Positions 1 through 6,382 are shown, counted from the stretch's first letter. The stretch is DNA of 7,371 nt from an uncultured Lachnospiraceae bacterium (GCA_902797015.1 CADBRG010000117.1:1-7371), one strand, 5' to 3'. Numbers and translations are program-made. The notes: generated by a model not told the origin, from the sequence alone.

Positions 1-2054
1 AAGGTCGAATCGACAGGCTTTCCTGTCACCAGAGACTGCAGCGCCGTGGTCATCGTAATACCTGCGGACGGACCGTCCTTCGGAACCGCGCCCTGCGGCA
101 CATGAATGTGGATGTCATGCTCTTTGAAGAATTCTTCTTTGTCCGGATTTGCTTCCCGCACCAGACTCATTGCGATCTGGACAGATTCCTTCATCACATC
201 ACCAAGATGTCCGGTGACTACGGTTTTTCCACTGCCCTTGACCGCCACAGCCTCAATGAACAGGATCTCACCGCCTGCCATTGTCCAGGCAAGACCGGTA
301 ACGACACCCGGCTTTTTCATCTCTGTCACGCGGTCATGGCGCATCGGATTGGTATCAAGGAATTCTTTCAGGCGTTTCGGGCTGACTGTGATCGATTTCT
401 GATCTCCTCGTACGAGCTTAACCGCTGCCACACGGCAAAGCGTATCCATGCGTTTTTTAAGTCCACGCACACCGGATTCCGCAGTGTAATCAGAAATGAT
501 GTGCTCAATAGCTTCATCCGTTACCTTCAGATTGCTCTTTTTAATGCCCATCGTTTCCATCGAACGCGGCAGAAGATGTCTTCTCGCGATCTGGAATTTA
601 TCGGATGCCGTGTATCCCGGGAACTGGATGACTTCCATACGGTTTAACAATGGCTCCGGTATCGTGTCGATCGTGTTCGCCGTGCAGACGAACAGGACAT
701 TCGACAGGTCATACGGCACGTTCATATAGTGATCCGTGAAGGTGCTGTTCTGCTCCGGATCAAGCACCTCTAACAGTGCACTTGCAGGATCTCCGTGGAA
801 ATCATGTGAGAGCTTATCGACTTCATCGAGCACCATGACAGGATTTGAGCTTCCGCTCTTTTTGATGCCGTCCATGATTCGACCCGGCATTGCGCCGATA
901 TAGGTCCTTCTGTGACCGCGGATCTCTGCCTCATCCCTGACACCGCCGAGGCTGACACGGACATACTTCCGATGCAGCGCCTTTGCGATGCTCTGTCCGA
1001 TACTGGTCTTACCGGTACCGGGTGCGCCGACAAACAACAGGATCGATCCGGACTGCTTTTTATTCAAAGTCATAACAGCGATCTGCTGCAGGATCCGGTT
1101 TTTCACACGCTTTAAGCCAAAATGATCCTCGTCTAAGATCTCTTCCGCTTCTTTTAAGTCAATGTCTTCCTGCTCATCCGGCTGCCAGGTAAGTCCGGTC
1201 ACAAAATCAAGATAATCATACAAAAGACCGTACTCGCTGCTGTGCTGACCTTCCTGTTTCATACGGTTGAGCACTTTTTCCGCTTCTTTTTTCGCAGTCT
1301 CGTTCATCCCGCACTCTTCGATCTTGCATTCAAAGCGGCGGACATCCGAGACATTCTCCGGATGCATCTCATCGAGCTTGCTCTGCAGGAATGAGATCTG
1401 CTTTTTGATCGCGTCTTCGCGGTAGATCTTCGCATTGGTCTCTTCCTGTGCTGTCTCAGCCTCATCACTGACGCGGCTGATCTCCAGGAATTCGTACAGT
1501 GCCTGCTCGATCCGCTCAAAACGTTCTCTTGTACTGTCAGCCTCAAGGATCATGTATTTTTCTTCATTTGAAAGCGCAAGGCGTGTCGACATCGCAGCCG
1601 CGATCTCGCCGATCGACTTCCACTGCATCACATATCCTCTGACGATCAGGCCCCACTGCTGTCCTGAGACATACCGTGCATATGCATTCCGGACTTCTTC
1701 AAACCGGGCATGCTGCTCCTCATCATCGATGTCTTCTACGATCGGTCTCTCCGTCGTACGTACAGCAATTTCCTTCCCGTTGATATCGATCTTCTCGACA
1801 TTGACACGTGCAAGTGTCTTAATCCCGATGTTATTGTCATGAAAACCTTCTACGACCGCGCGGATACCGATCGGATAAAAATCATCCGGCGTCATCTCAT
1901 CTTCGGTCGGTCTTTTATCTTCTTTCATCATCAGGAAGACCATCTCATCGCCCTTTTCAATCGGCTGATCCGTCAGGCTGGAGATGTAATCCCGGTTAAA
2001 GTAGATCGTCACCCCAGGGACAATGATCACATCATAAAATGGTACTACTATCAT
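1..2054 (-). CDS. lon: ATP-dependent endopeptidase Lon (LonA type), partial, C-terminus beyond window edge
   Basis: Lon is a cytosolic AAA+ serine protease that unfolds and degrades damaged and short-lived regulatory proteins as a hexameric ring. Read on the minus strand, 684 codons are visible. The N-terminal substrate-binding domain (about 1-190) starts IVVPFYDVIIVPG, a diverged form of the usual Lon start, followed by a helical, coiled-coil-like linker (about 190-290). The AAA+ module has Walker A GAPGTGKT (343-350), Walker B VMVLDE (406-411), sensor-1 Asn460, a likely arginine finger Arg472 and sensor-2 Arg530. The protease domain shows the PKDGPSAG motif with catalytic Ser663. The partner Lys and roughly the last 90-100 residues are off the left edge. 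The ATG at 2054 is well supported: an in-frame TAG directly precedes it and AGAGG lies about 8 nt upstream. It is apparently monocistronic here, with its own CIRCE-controlled promoter. Identity is very secure. Confidence 0.98.
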   Translation of the reverse strand, partial: MIVVPFYDVIIVPGVTIYFNRDYISSLTDQPIEKGDEMVFLMMKEDKRPTEDEMTPDDFYPIGIRAVVEGFHDNNIGIKTLARVNVEKIDINGKEIAVRTTERPIVEDIDDEEQHARFEEVRNAYARYVSGQQWGLIVRGYVMQWKSIGEIAAAMSTRLALSNEEKYMILEADSTRERFERIEQALYEFLEISRVSDEAETAQEETNAKIYREDAIKKQISFLQSKLDEMHPENVSDVRRFECKIEECGMNETAKKEAEKVLNRMKQEGQHSSEYGLLYDYLDFVTGLTWQPDEQEDIDLKEAEEILDEDHFGLKRVKNRILQQIAVMTLNKKQSGSILLFVGAPGTGKTSIGQSIAKALHRKYVRVSLGGVRDEAEIRGHRRTYIGAMPGRIMDGIKKSGSSNPVMVLDEVDKLSHDFHGDPASALLEVLDPEQNSTFTDHYMNVPYDLSNVLFVCTANTIDTIPEPLLNRMEVIQFPGYTASDKFQIARRHLLPRSMETMGIKKSNLKVTDEAIEHIISDYTAESGVRGLKKRMDTLCRVAAVKLVRGDQKSITVSPKRLKEFLDTNPMRHDRVTEMKKPGVVTGLAWTMAGGEILFIEAVAVKGSGKTVVTGHLGDVMKESVQIAMSLVREANPDKEEFFKEHDIHIHVPQGAVPKDGPSAGITMTTALQSLVTGKPVDST

Positions 2055-2110
2055 CTATTAAACCTCTTTCTGTAAAATCTCGGTTGTCTGGTTATAATCA
2101 TCATCATTTG

Positions 2111-2137
2111 TTAGCACTCTTTTCTTTTGAGTGCTAA
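2111..2137 (-). promoter_or_regulatory. CIRCE operator (HrcA binding site) for lon
   Basis: The sequence is a perfect inverted repeat TTAGCACTC-N9-GAGTGCTAA, identical to the CIRCE consensus bound by the heat-shock repressor HrcA in Firmicutes. It starts 4 bases downstream of the lon -10 box and covers the expected transcription start, a position suited to blocking initiation. It lies about 57 nt upstream of the lon ATG. Seen: the exact 9-bp arms and 9-nt spacer. Known: CIRCE normally controls groESL and the hrcA-grpE-dnaK operon. Inferred: lon is derepressed here on heat or protein-folding stress through HrcA. Confidence 0.95.
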
Positions 2138-2141
2138 TGAC

Positions 2142-2169
2142 ATTATAACAAAAAAGAAGGATTCGTCAA
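2142..2169 (-). promoter_or_regulatory. sigma-A-type promoter of lon
   Basis: On the minus strand a -35 box TTGACG (2169-2164) and a perfect -10 box TATAAT (2147-2142) are separated by 16 bp. The predicted start, around 2135, falls at the edge of the CIRCE operator and gives a leader of roughly 80 nt before the lon ATG. The -35 box sits almost entirely in the loop of the terminator of the preceding operon. Confidence 0.85.
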
Positions 2170-2185
2170 CAAGAGAATCCTTCTT
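2150..2185 (-). terminator. rho-independent terminator of the CHR-MATE operon
   Basis: A perfect 11-bp stem (arms 2175-2185 and 2154-2164; AAGAAGGATTC paired with GAATCCTTCTT) with a 10-nt loop is followed on the minus strand by a run of six T (2155-2150, partly inside the stem). It begins about 17 nt after the MATE stop codon, so it ends the minus-strand operon. Its loop contains the TTGAC of the lon -35 box, so terminator and next promoter share the same bases. Confidence 0.9.
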
Positions 2186-2202
2186 CATGATATTTTTATA
2201 TT

Positions 2203-3591
2203 TTATGCGACAGCTGCCTGTTCTGCTGCCTTTGCATCCATCCGCTTAAACTCCCTCCGGATGAAAATGATACAGATCACAAAGGACAACAGATCGACGA
2301 TCGGCCCGCAGTAGCCGAGTCCCTTCAACCCAACAAACTTCGGCAGGATATAAAGAATCGGCAGCATGAAGATGACCTGCCGGCACATCGATAAAATGAC
2401 GCCCTTCCACGGCATTGCGATCGCCGCAAAGGAGTTTGACGGGATCAGCTGGATCCCCGCAAAGATCGTCATACACAGGAATGTGCGCATCATCCAGACC
2501 GCAAACTGGAAATACAGCTCTGTTCCCGTGCCGAACATTCCCATCAGCTGTCTGGGGAAGACCTCATAGGCAATGGTCGCGATCAGCCCCAGGATCAGGC
2601 ATAGCTTTGCCGCCTGCCGATAGACTGCCTTGACACGGTCAAATTTTCCGGCGCCGTAATTAAAGCTGTAGATTGGCTGGCTGCCCTGCGAGATGCCGAT
2701 GAAGAATCCAAACACGATTCCGTTGATCTTCATCATGATGCCGAACGCTGTCAGCGGAATATTGGATCCGTACACAGACTGCGCACCATACAGAATCAGA
2801 CTGTGATTAAACGAAATCTGCACAACGAGAATACCAAGCTGCGTCAGGCAGTTGCTTAAACCATAAGAAAGGTTTCTTCCGATCAACGGGAAATCCGGCC
2901 GGAATGCATCCTTTGTCAGCTTAACCTGTTTCATGTTTCTGAAATAAACGATCGTTACGATAAAGCTTGCAACCTGCGAGATTACGGTTGCCCATGCGGC
3001 GCCTTCCATTCCCATTCCAAAGCCAAACATGAACACAGGATCCAGGATCGTATTGACGATCGATCCAACGAGCATACAGATCATGGAATATTTCGGGCTG
3101 CCGTCTGCACGGATCAGGTTGCTCATAACCACACCGACGATCAGACACGGGAATCCGTACGCCGTGATCCTGACATAGGTCATCGCATATGGCAGTACAT
3201 CCTCTGTCGTTCCGAATCCGTGCAGCATCGGAACCATGAAGAGTTCTGCAACAACTGCCAGGATCAGACCGGCAATGGCACTGATGAGAATCGCATTGCC
3301 AACCGTCTTTTTTGCGATCTCCGGATTCCTTCTGCCAAGCTCAAGCCCGAAGCGGGATGCGCTGCCAATGCCGATCAGAAGGGAAATCGAAAAGCAGATC
3401 GTCGTCAACGGAAATGCCACATTCGTCGCCGCATTTCCAAGCATGCCGACGCGCCACCCGATAAACACCTGATCAACCAGATTATAGAGATTGGTCACCA
3501 GCATTGCGACGATACTTGGTATCGCAAACTGGCGCAGCAATTTTTTTGGTTCCACAAACCCCAACGGGTTTTCTCTTACTGTTTCTGTCAT
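2203..3591 (-). CDS. MATE family efflux transporter (MepA/DinF-like)
   Basis: This is a cation-antiporting exporter of the multidrug and toxic-compound extrusion family, an integral inner-membrane protein that usually exports cationic drugs or metabolites with Na+ or H+ exchange. The 462-aa length from the chosen start fits the family (about 440-470 aa, 12 membrane helices), and hydrophobic segments run throughout. Family marks include NLYNLVDQVFIG near the N-terminus, RADGSPKYSM followed by VNTILDPVFMFGFGMGMEGAAWAT at the end of the first half, and GISQGSQPIYSFNYGAGK in the second half. The ATG at 3591 is preferred because GAGG lies 5 nt upstream. A GTG eight codons earlier (3615) directly follows the stop of the upstream gene but has no good ribosome binding site. 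It is the last gene of the operon, 24 nt after the second CHR gene and followed by a terminator. The substrate cannot be read from sequence. Confidence 0.95.
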   Translation of the reverse strand: MTETVRENPLGFVEPKKLLRQFAIPSIVAMLVTNLYNLVDQVFIGWRVGMLGNAATNVAFPLTTICFSISLLIGIGSASRFGLELGRRNPEIAKKTVGNAILISAIAGLILAVVAELFMVPMLHGFGTTEDVLPYAMTYVRITAYGFPCLIVGVVMSNLIRADGSPKYSMICMLVGSIVNTILDPVFMFGFGMGMEGAAWATVISQVASFIVTIVYFRNMKQVKLTKDAFRPDFPLIGRNLSYGLSNCLTQLGILVVQISFNHSLILYGAQSVYGSNIPLTAFGIMMKINGIVFGFFIGISQGSQPIYSFNYGAGKFDRVKAVYRQAAKLCLILGLIATIAYEVFPRQLMGMFGTGTELYFQFAVWMMRTFLCMTIFAGIQLIPSNSFAAIAMPWKGVILSMCRQVIFMLPILYILPKFVGLKGLGYCGPIVDLLSFVICIIFIRREFKRMDAKAAEQAAVA

Positions 3592-3594
3592 ATT

Positions 3595-3600
3595 GTCCTC
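3595..3600 (-). promoter_or_regulatory. ribosome binding site deciding the MATE start
   Basis: GAGGAC on the minus strand, with GAGG 5 nt before the ATG at 3591, is the only good Shine-Dalgarno match near the 5' end of the MATE frame. It favours this ATG over the GTG at 3615. Confidence 0.75.
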
Positions 3601-3615
3601 AAAAACAAGTATCAC

Positions 3616-4179
3616 TTATAGCTTAAAAATGATGCCCACTGCCGCAGCCGCCAGAATATAAAAAATCGGCGAATGCTTCAGCTTCCGGTAAACGAAAAAG
3701 ATACAGACTGCAAGGATAATGCATTTCCAGTCAAAGAGCTGTGCCAGCACACCACTCTCCTGAAAGACATCTGTTTTCAGCAATGCGATCTTTGCCACAC
3801 CGAGGCCTGCTGCCCCGATCAGGCCAAGAGATGCCGGCCGCAGTCCGTAAAAGATCTTCTGTACCAGCTTTGAATCCTGAAACTTCTTTAATACATTTGA
3901 AATGATTATGATGACAATGATCGACGGACAGATCAGTCCCAGCGTCGCGATAATACCGCCGATCACACCGAATGTATGTACGCCCGCATACGTCGACATA
4001 TTAATGCCGATCGCACCGGGTGTCGATTCCGACACTGCCAGAAGGTCTGCGATCTCTTCAGTCGTAAACCATCCGGTCCGCGCGGACATATCATACAGAA
4101 ACGGAAGGGTTGCGAGGCCGCCGCCGACTGCAAACAATCCCGTTTTAAAAAATTCCCAGAACAGACGAAGAAGGATCAT
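3616..4179 (-). CDS. chromate transporter (CHR) family protein, short-chain, second of a pair
   Basis: This 187-aa membrane protein carries one CHR domain. Such short CHR proteins are usually encoded as adjacent pairs that together correspond to one long two-domain ChrA; some export chromate, but many have no proven substrate. The N-terminal signature FFKTGLFAVGGGLATLP has its GGG at residues 19-21, and STPGAIGINMSTYAG holds the conserved TPG at 53-55. About five to six hydrophobic segments follow. Its ATG overlaps the stop of the upstream CHR gene in an ATGA (4176-4179), and GGAGG lies about 8 nt upstream inside that gene, a clear case of translational coupling. It reads far more like its neighbour than like any other protein here. 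Family is secure; the chromate substrate is only inherited from the family name. Confidence 0.93.
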   Translation of the reverse strand: MILLRLFWEFFKTGLFAVGGGLATLPFLYDMSARTGWFTTEEIADLLAVSESTPGAIGINMSTYAGVHTFGVIGGIIATLGLICPSIIVIIIISNVLKKFQDSKLVQKIFYGLRPASLGLIGAAGLGVAKIALLKTDVFQESGVLAQLFDWKCIILAVCIFFVYRKLKHSPIFYILAAAAVGIIFKL

Positions 4180-4799
4180 GATGTGCCCTCCTTCCCGCCG
4201 GCATCTGATGCTTTCTCATCCCCGGTCTTTTCCGGTTTTTTACGCGGCATCAGAATCACACCTGCCACACCTGCAAGGATGACAAAAAGAACCGGCGAAA
4301 GCGGTGTGAACAGGGCTGCTGCAAGAACAGCAACAAAAATCAGCACACAGCGGTAATCTGTCAGCGCTTTTTTCCCGAGCTTAAGTACTGCATCGAGAAT
4401 CAGCACACAGACACAGGCACGGATGCCGTTAAACGCATGCTGCACCACCGGATACTCTGCAAAGTTCTGCAGGAAGAATGCGATAATGGTGATGATGATG
4501 ATCGATGGCGTCACGAAACCGAGCGTTGCCAGAACACCGCCGAGAATACCGGCCTTCCGATATCCGATGAAGGTCGACGTGTTGACCGCGATGATACCGG
4601 GCGTGCACTGTCCGATCGCATAATAATCCATGATCTCGGACTCCGTCGCCCAGCCTCTTTTGGTAACGATCTCATCCTGCAAAACCGGAAGCATGGCATA
4701 TCCGCCACCGATCGTCGTCGCGCCAATCTTGGCAAAGGTCAGATACAGGTCCAGCAGCTGGTTTTTCCCGGAGCGTCTTGTTACATTTGAATCTCCCAT
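4176..4799 (-). CDS. chromate transporter (CHR) family protein, short-chain, first of a pair
   Basis: This 207-aa membrane protein is the first half of the split CHR pair. After a short polar N-terminus (residues 1-14) comes the CHR signature FAKIGATTIGGGYAMLPVLQ with GGG at 31-33, then CTPGIIAVNTSTFIGYRKAG with TPG at 66-68, then several membrane segments. A charged tail rich in Lys, Glu and Gly (about the last 22 residues) is probably cytoplasmic and is absent from the partner. Its ATG overlaps by one base the stop of the upstream 115-aa gene (TGATG at 4801-4797). A GAGGGG sits about 11 nt upstream, slightly far, so coupling to upstream translation is likely. It probably forms a heterodimer with the product of the next gene. 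Substrate (chromate, sulfate-like or another anion) is not determinable. Confidence 0.93.
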   Translation of the reverse strand: MGDSNVTRRSGKNQLLDLYLTFAKIGATTIGGGYAMLPVLQDEIVTKRGWATESEIMDYYAIGQCTPGIIAVNTSTFIGYRKAGILGGVLATLGFVTPSIIIITIIAFFLQNFAEYPVVQHAFNGIRACVCVLILDAVLKLGKKALTDYRCVLIFVAVLAAALFTPLSPVLFVILAGVAGVILMPRKKPEKTGDEKASDAGGKEGTS

Positions 4800-5146
4800 C
4801 AGATACTGATCCCCTCTTCATGCCGCGTCTGGCCATTGAGCGCAACCGCTTCCTCATTCACATGTACTTCGTGCAGTACATTTGCCGCGGAACCGTTTTT
4901 CATTCTGCGGCTGCCGATCAGCCGGATCGTCACCTTTCCGTCATCGACCGTGTACTCTTCTTTGATCTCCGAACCGATCGATGCATCTTTTAAGCATTTT
5001 CGGAAATCTTTTAAAATGCCGGGCAGGATCACGCTTGTGATCTTTGCCGAACCATTCAGTCCGTAATATGGAATCAGCGCCCCAATCAGACTCTGGGTCC
5101 AGCTAAAATCCATCGGTGTTTTAAATTGTCCGTCAACGATCCTCAT
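4799..5146 (-). CDS. hypothetical protein, 115 aa, first gene of the CHR-MATE operon
   Basis: I do not recognise a family. The product is a small soluble protein with no signal peptide or membrane segment. The middle (about 25-60) looks mixed helix and strand. The part around 62-80 (EEYTVDDGKVTIRLIGSRR) has the alternating pattern of beta strands, and the tail is polar with several His and Glu. It has one Cys, in RKCLKD. The ATG at 5146 has AGGAG 8 nt upstream (5159-5155), a good ribosome binding site. The stop overlaps the start of the first CHR gene by one base, so the two are translationally coupled and probably functionally linked. That it is a real gene is supported by the ribosome binding site, the tight junction and a promoter upstream. 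A regulatory or accessory role for the transporter is inference only. Confidence 0.8.
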   Translation of the reverse strand: MRIVDGQFKTPMDFSWTQSLIGALIPYYGLNGSAKITSVILPGILKDFRKCLKDASIGSEIKEEYTVDDGKVTIRLIGSRRMKNGSAANVLHEVHVNEEAVALNGQTRHEEGISI

Positions 5147-5212
5147 CGCATTTGCTCCTGCTTTTCAAACCCTGTGTTTTCAGACACTCCTGTTTTAAAT
5201 TACTAAAGGACA

Positions 5213-5240
5213 TTGTACGCATTTTTCTCCCTGCTTGCAA
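5213..5240 (-). promoter_or_regulatory. promoter of the 115-aa/CHR/MATE operon
   Basis: On the minus strand a -35 box TTGCAA (5240-5235) and a -10 box TACAAT (5218-5213) are 16 bp apart. This gives a start near 5206 and a leader of about 60 nt before the ATG at 5146. The -35 box lies inside the palindrome CTTGCAAG (5234-5241). Confidence 0.6.
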
Positions 5241-5289
5241 GAAAAACCATAGTCCCGATGTGTTATTACAGATATTTACTTGCAAGCAG
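5231..5289. repeat. 11-bp inverted repeat with palindromic cores between divergent promoters
   Basis: CTGCTTGCAAG (5231-5241) and CTTGCAAGCAG (5279-5289) are exact reverse complements. Each contains the 8-bp palindrome CTTGCAAG, at 5234-5241 and 5279-5286, with centres 45 bp apart. Each palindrome covers the -35 box of one of the two outward-facing promoters. This is the expected layout of a paired operator for one dimeric regulator acting on both operons. The repeat is seen directly; the operator role is inferred. Confidence 0.55.
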
Positions 5290-5308
5290 CACACAAAGGG
5301 GGTACAAT
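5280..5308 (+). promoter_or_regulatory. promoter of the patatin-like gene
   Basis: A -35 box TTGCAA (5280-5285) and a -10 box TACAAT (5303-5308) are 17 bp apart, the same hexamers as the divergent promoter on the other strand. A second possible -10, TATAAT at 5317-5322, lacks a good -35. The leader would be about 60-70 nt. Confidence 0.6.
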
Positions 5309-5325
5309 ATGGAACGTATAATTTA

Positions 5326-5341
5326 GTTAAAGTTACTTAAC
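5326..5341. promoter_or_regulatory. possible operator dyad in the patatin gene leader
   Basis: GTTAA (5326-5330) and TTAAC (5337-5341) form a 5-bp inverted repeat around the hexamer AGTTAC, just after the alternative -10 box. Position suits a repressor site, but the arms are short and AT-rich, so chance is possible. Confidence 0.25.
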
Positions 5342-5375
5342 AAAATGTGTTTTAACAAAACATCAACCAATATAT

Positions 5376-5381
5376 GGAGGA
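5376..5381 (+). promoter_or_regulatory. ribosome binding site deciding the patatin gene start
   Basis: GGAGG, 5 nt before the ATG at 5386, is a strong Shine-Dalgarno. It overlaps an in-frame upstream ATG (5374), which itself has no ribosome binding site before it. The ATG at 5386 is therefore chosen. Confidence 0.8.
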
Positions 5382-5385
5382 AAAA

Positions 5386-6240
5386 ATGGGAAAAACAGGT
5401 CTTGTCATCGAGGGAGGCGGCATGAAATGTGCATACAGTGCCGGTGTACTGGACGCTTTCCTGGATCACGATATTCACTTTGACTATGTAATCGGCGTTT
5501 CCGCAGGCTCTGCAAATGCCTGCTCTTTTGTTGCAGGTCAGCGCGAACGTAACAAACGCTTCTATACCGAGCATCCGAAAGAGCCCGGCTATTTTGGTGT
5601 CAAAAGCTTTTTAAAGACCGGCAATCTGTTCGGACTCGACTATATCTACAGCACATTGTCGAATGCAAACGGTGCTGATCCGCTCGATTATCCGGCGATT
5701 TTAAAAAGCCCGACAGAGATTGAAGTCGTTGCGACCAATGCGCTTACCGGAGAACCTACCTATTTCAATAAGGATGACATCAAACAGGATGATTATACGA
5801 TCATCAAGGCTTCTTCCGCGCTTCCGGCAGCCTGCAAGCCAATCCGCTACAAGGGGAAACCGTATTATGACGGCGGCATCTCCGATGCGATCCCTGTCAA
5901 GCGCGCATTCGATCAGGGATGTGATAAGGTCGTTATCATCATGTCCAAAACAAGGGATTTTGTAAAAACACCCGAAAAAATGAAGCCTCTTGTTCATACG
6001 CTCTGCCGTGATTTCCCGGCAACCATTAAGGCAGTAGATAACCGTCACCTGATGTACACCCGCTGCCAGACACTCTCCTATCTTTTAGAAGAGCAGGGAA
6101 AGACATTCATCTTTGCTCCCAGCAAGAAGCTGAAAATGGGAACTTTCTCCATGGATCTTGCCGTGGAAGAAGAACTTTATGAACTTGGTCTTTCAGATTT
6201 TGAAGCCGAAAAAGAAAAGCTGTTGAACTGGCTGTCATAA
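5386..6240 (+). CDS. patatin-like phospholipase family protein (YjjU-type)
   Basis: This 284-aa cytosolic serine hydrolase has the patatin fold, whose members cleave acyl esters of phospholipids or other lipids with a Ser-Asp dyad. The oxyanion-hole glycine run EGGGMKCAYSAGVLDAF is at residues 9-25. The nucleophile elbow GVSAG is at 37-41 with Ser39, and the DGG motif is at 162-164 with Asp162, followed by SDAIP. All catalytic marks are intact. The C-terminal part (FIFAPSKKLKMGTFSMD and after) resembles the tail of E. coli YjjU-type proteins. No signal peptide or membrane segment is seen. It stands alone on the plus strand, divergent from the CHR-MATE operon, with its own promoter. The natural substrate is unknown; acyl hydrolase activity is inferred from the family. 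Confidence 0.93.
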   Translation: MGKTGLVIEGGGMKCAYSAGVLDAFLDHDIHFDYVIGVSAGSANACSFVAGQRERNKRFYTEHPKEPGYFGVKSFLKTGNLFGLDYIYSTLSNANGADPLDYPAILKSPTEIEVVATNALTGEPTYFNKDDIKQDDYTIIKASSALPAACKPIRYKGKPYYDGGISDAIPVKRAFDQGCDKVVIIMSKTRDFVKTPEKMKPLVHTLCRDFPATIKAVDNRHLMYTRCQTLSYLLEEQGKTFIFAPSKKLKMGTFSMDLAVEEELYELGLSDFEAEKEKLLNWLS

Positions 6241-6302
6241 ATTCGGATCATAAACATGTAAATTTTGTATATATTTTATATAAGAAAATTATAGTAAAAA
6301 CC

Positions 6303-6331
6303 TTTATTTATGATTTTAAAACGTGTATAAT
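6303..6331 (+). promoter_or_regulatory. probable promoter of the ABC transporter gene
   Basis: A perfect -10 box TATAAT (6326-6331) is preceded at 17 bp by a weak -35 TTTATT (6303-6308), within a strongly AT-rich stretch. Transcription would start near 6338, giving a leader of about 70 nt that contains the hairpin at 6350-6382. Confidence 0.5.
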
Positions 6332-6349
6332 TTATCTGCTTATTTTGGT

Positions 6350-6382
6350 GCACGGACCTCGCACGATTGTGAGTGTCCGTGC
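6350..6382 (+). terminator. GC-rich hairpin in the ABC gene leader: terminator or attenuator
   Basis: GCACGGAC (6350-6357) pairs perfectly with GTCCGTGC (6375-6382). Inside, CTCGCA (6358-6363) pairs with TGTGAG (6368-6373) with one G-T wobble, leaving a 4-nt loop and one bulged T. The hairpin is followed by TAATTATTTT, an interrupted T-rich tract. It could end patatin-gene transcription. Because it lies downstream of the likely ABC promoter, it could also act as a leader attenuator or as an mRNA-stabilising 5' structure. The stem is clear; which role it plays is not. Confidence 0.55.

Noticed and set aside
102..647. Plus-strand 181-codon open frame, and others at 496-729, 1435-1842 and 1710-2075
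   Set aside because: They lie wholly or mostly antisense to lon, have unlikely amino-acid composition and no domain marks; the minus-strand Lon reading explains the region completely.
3592..3615. Upstream GTG start adding eight residues to the MATE protein
   Set aside because: No Shine-Dalgarno precedes the GTG, while GAGG is properly spaced before the ATG at 3591; the added residues do not match the family N-terminus.
3220..3621. Plus-strand 133-codon open frame opposite the MATE gene
   Set aside because: It is antisense to a clear MATE coding frame, polar and Lys/Gln/His-rich without motifs, and has no promoter or ribosome binding site that I can see.
3976..4356. Plus-strand 126-codon frames opposite the two CHR genes
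   Set aside because: Two overlapping frames of similar length in the same place are typical shadows; the minus-strand CHR signatures are unambiguous.
5374..5385. Upstream ATG start adding four residues to the patatin-like protein
   Set aside because: That ATG overlaps the Shine-Dalgarno GGAGG itself and has none of its own.
6261..6290. AT-only imperfect hairpin after the patatin gene as a terminator
   Set aside because: It has no G-C pairs in the stem, an asymmetric mismatch and no clear T-run after it; random pairing is expected in such AT-rich DNA.
6358..6374. Mini-ykkC (guanidine-II) type ACGR loop in the leader hairpin
   Set aside because: An ACGA occurs, but the flanking bases do not pair to present it as a tetraloop and the second required hairpin is absent.
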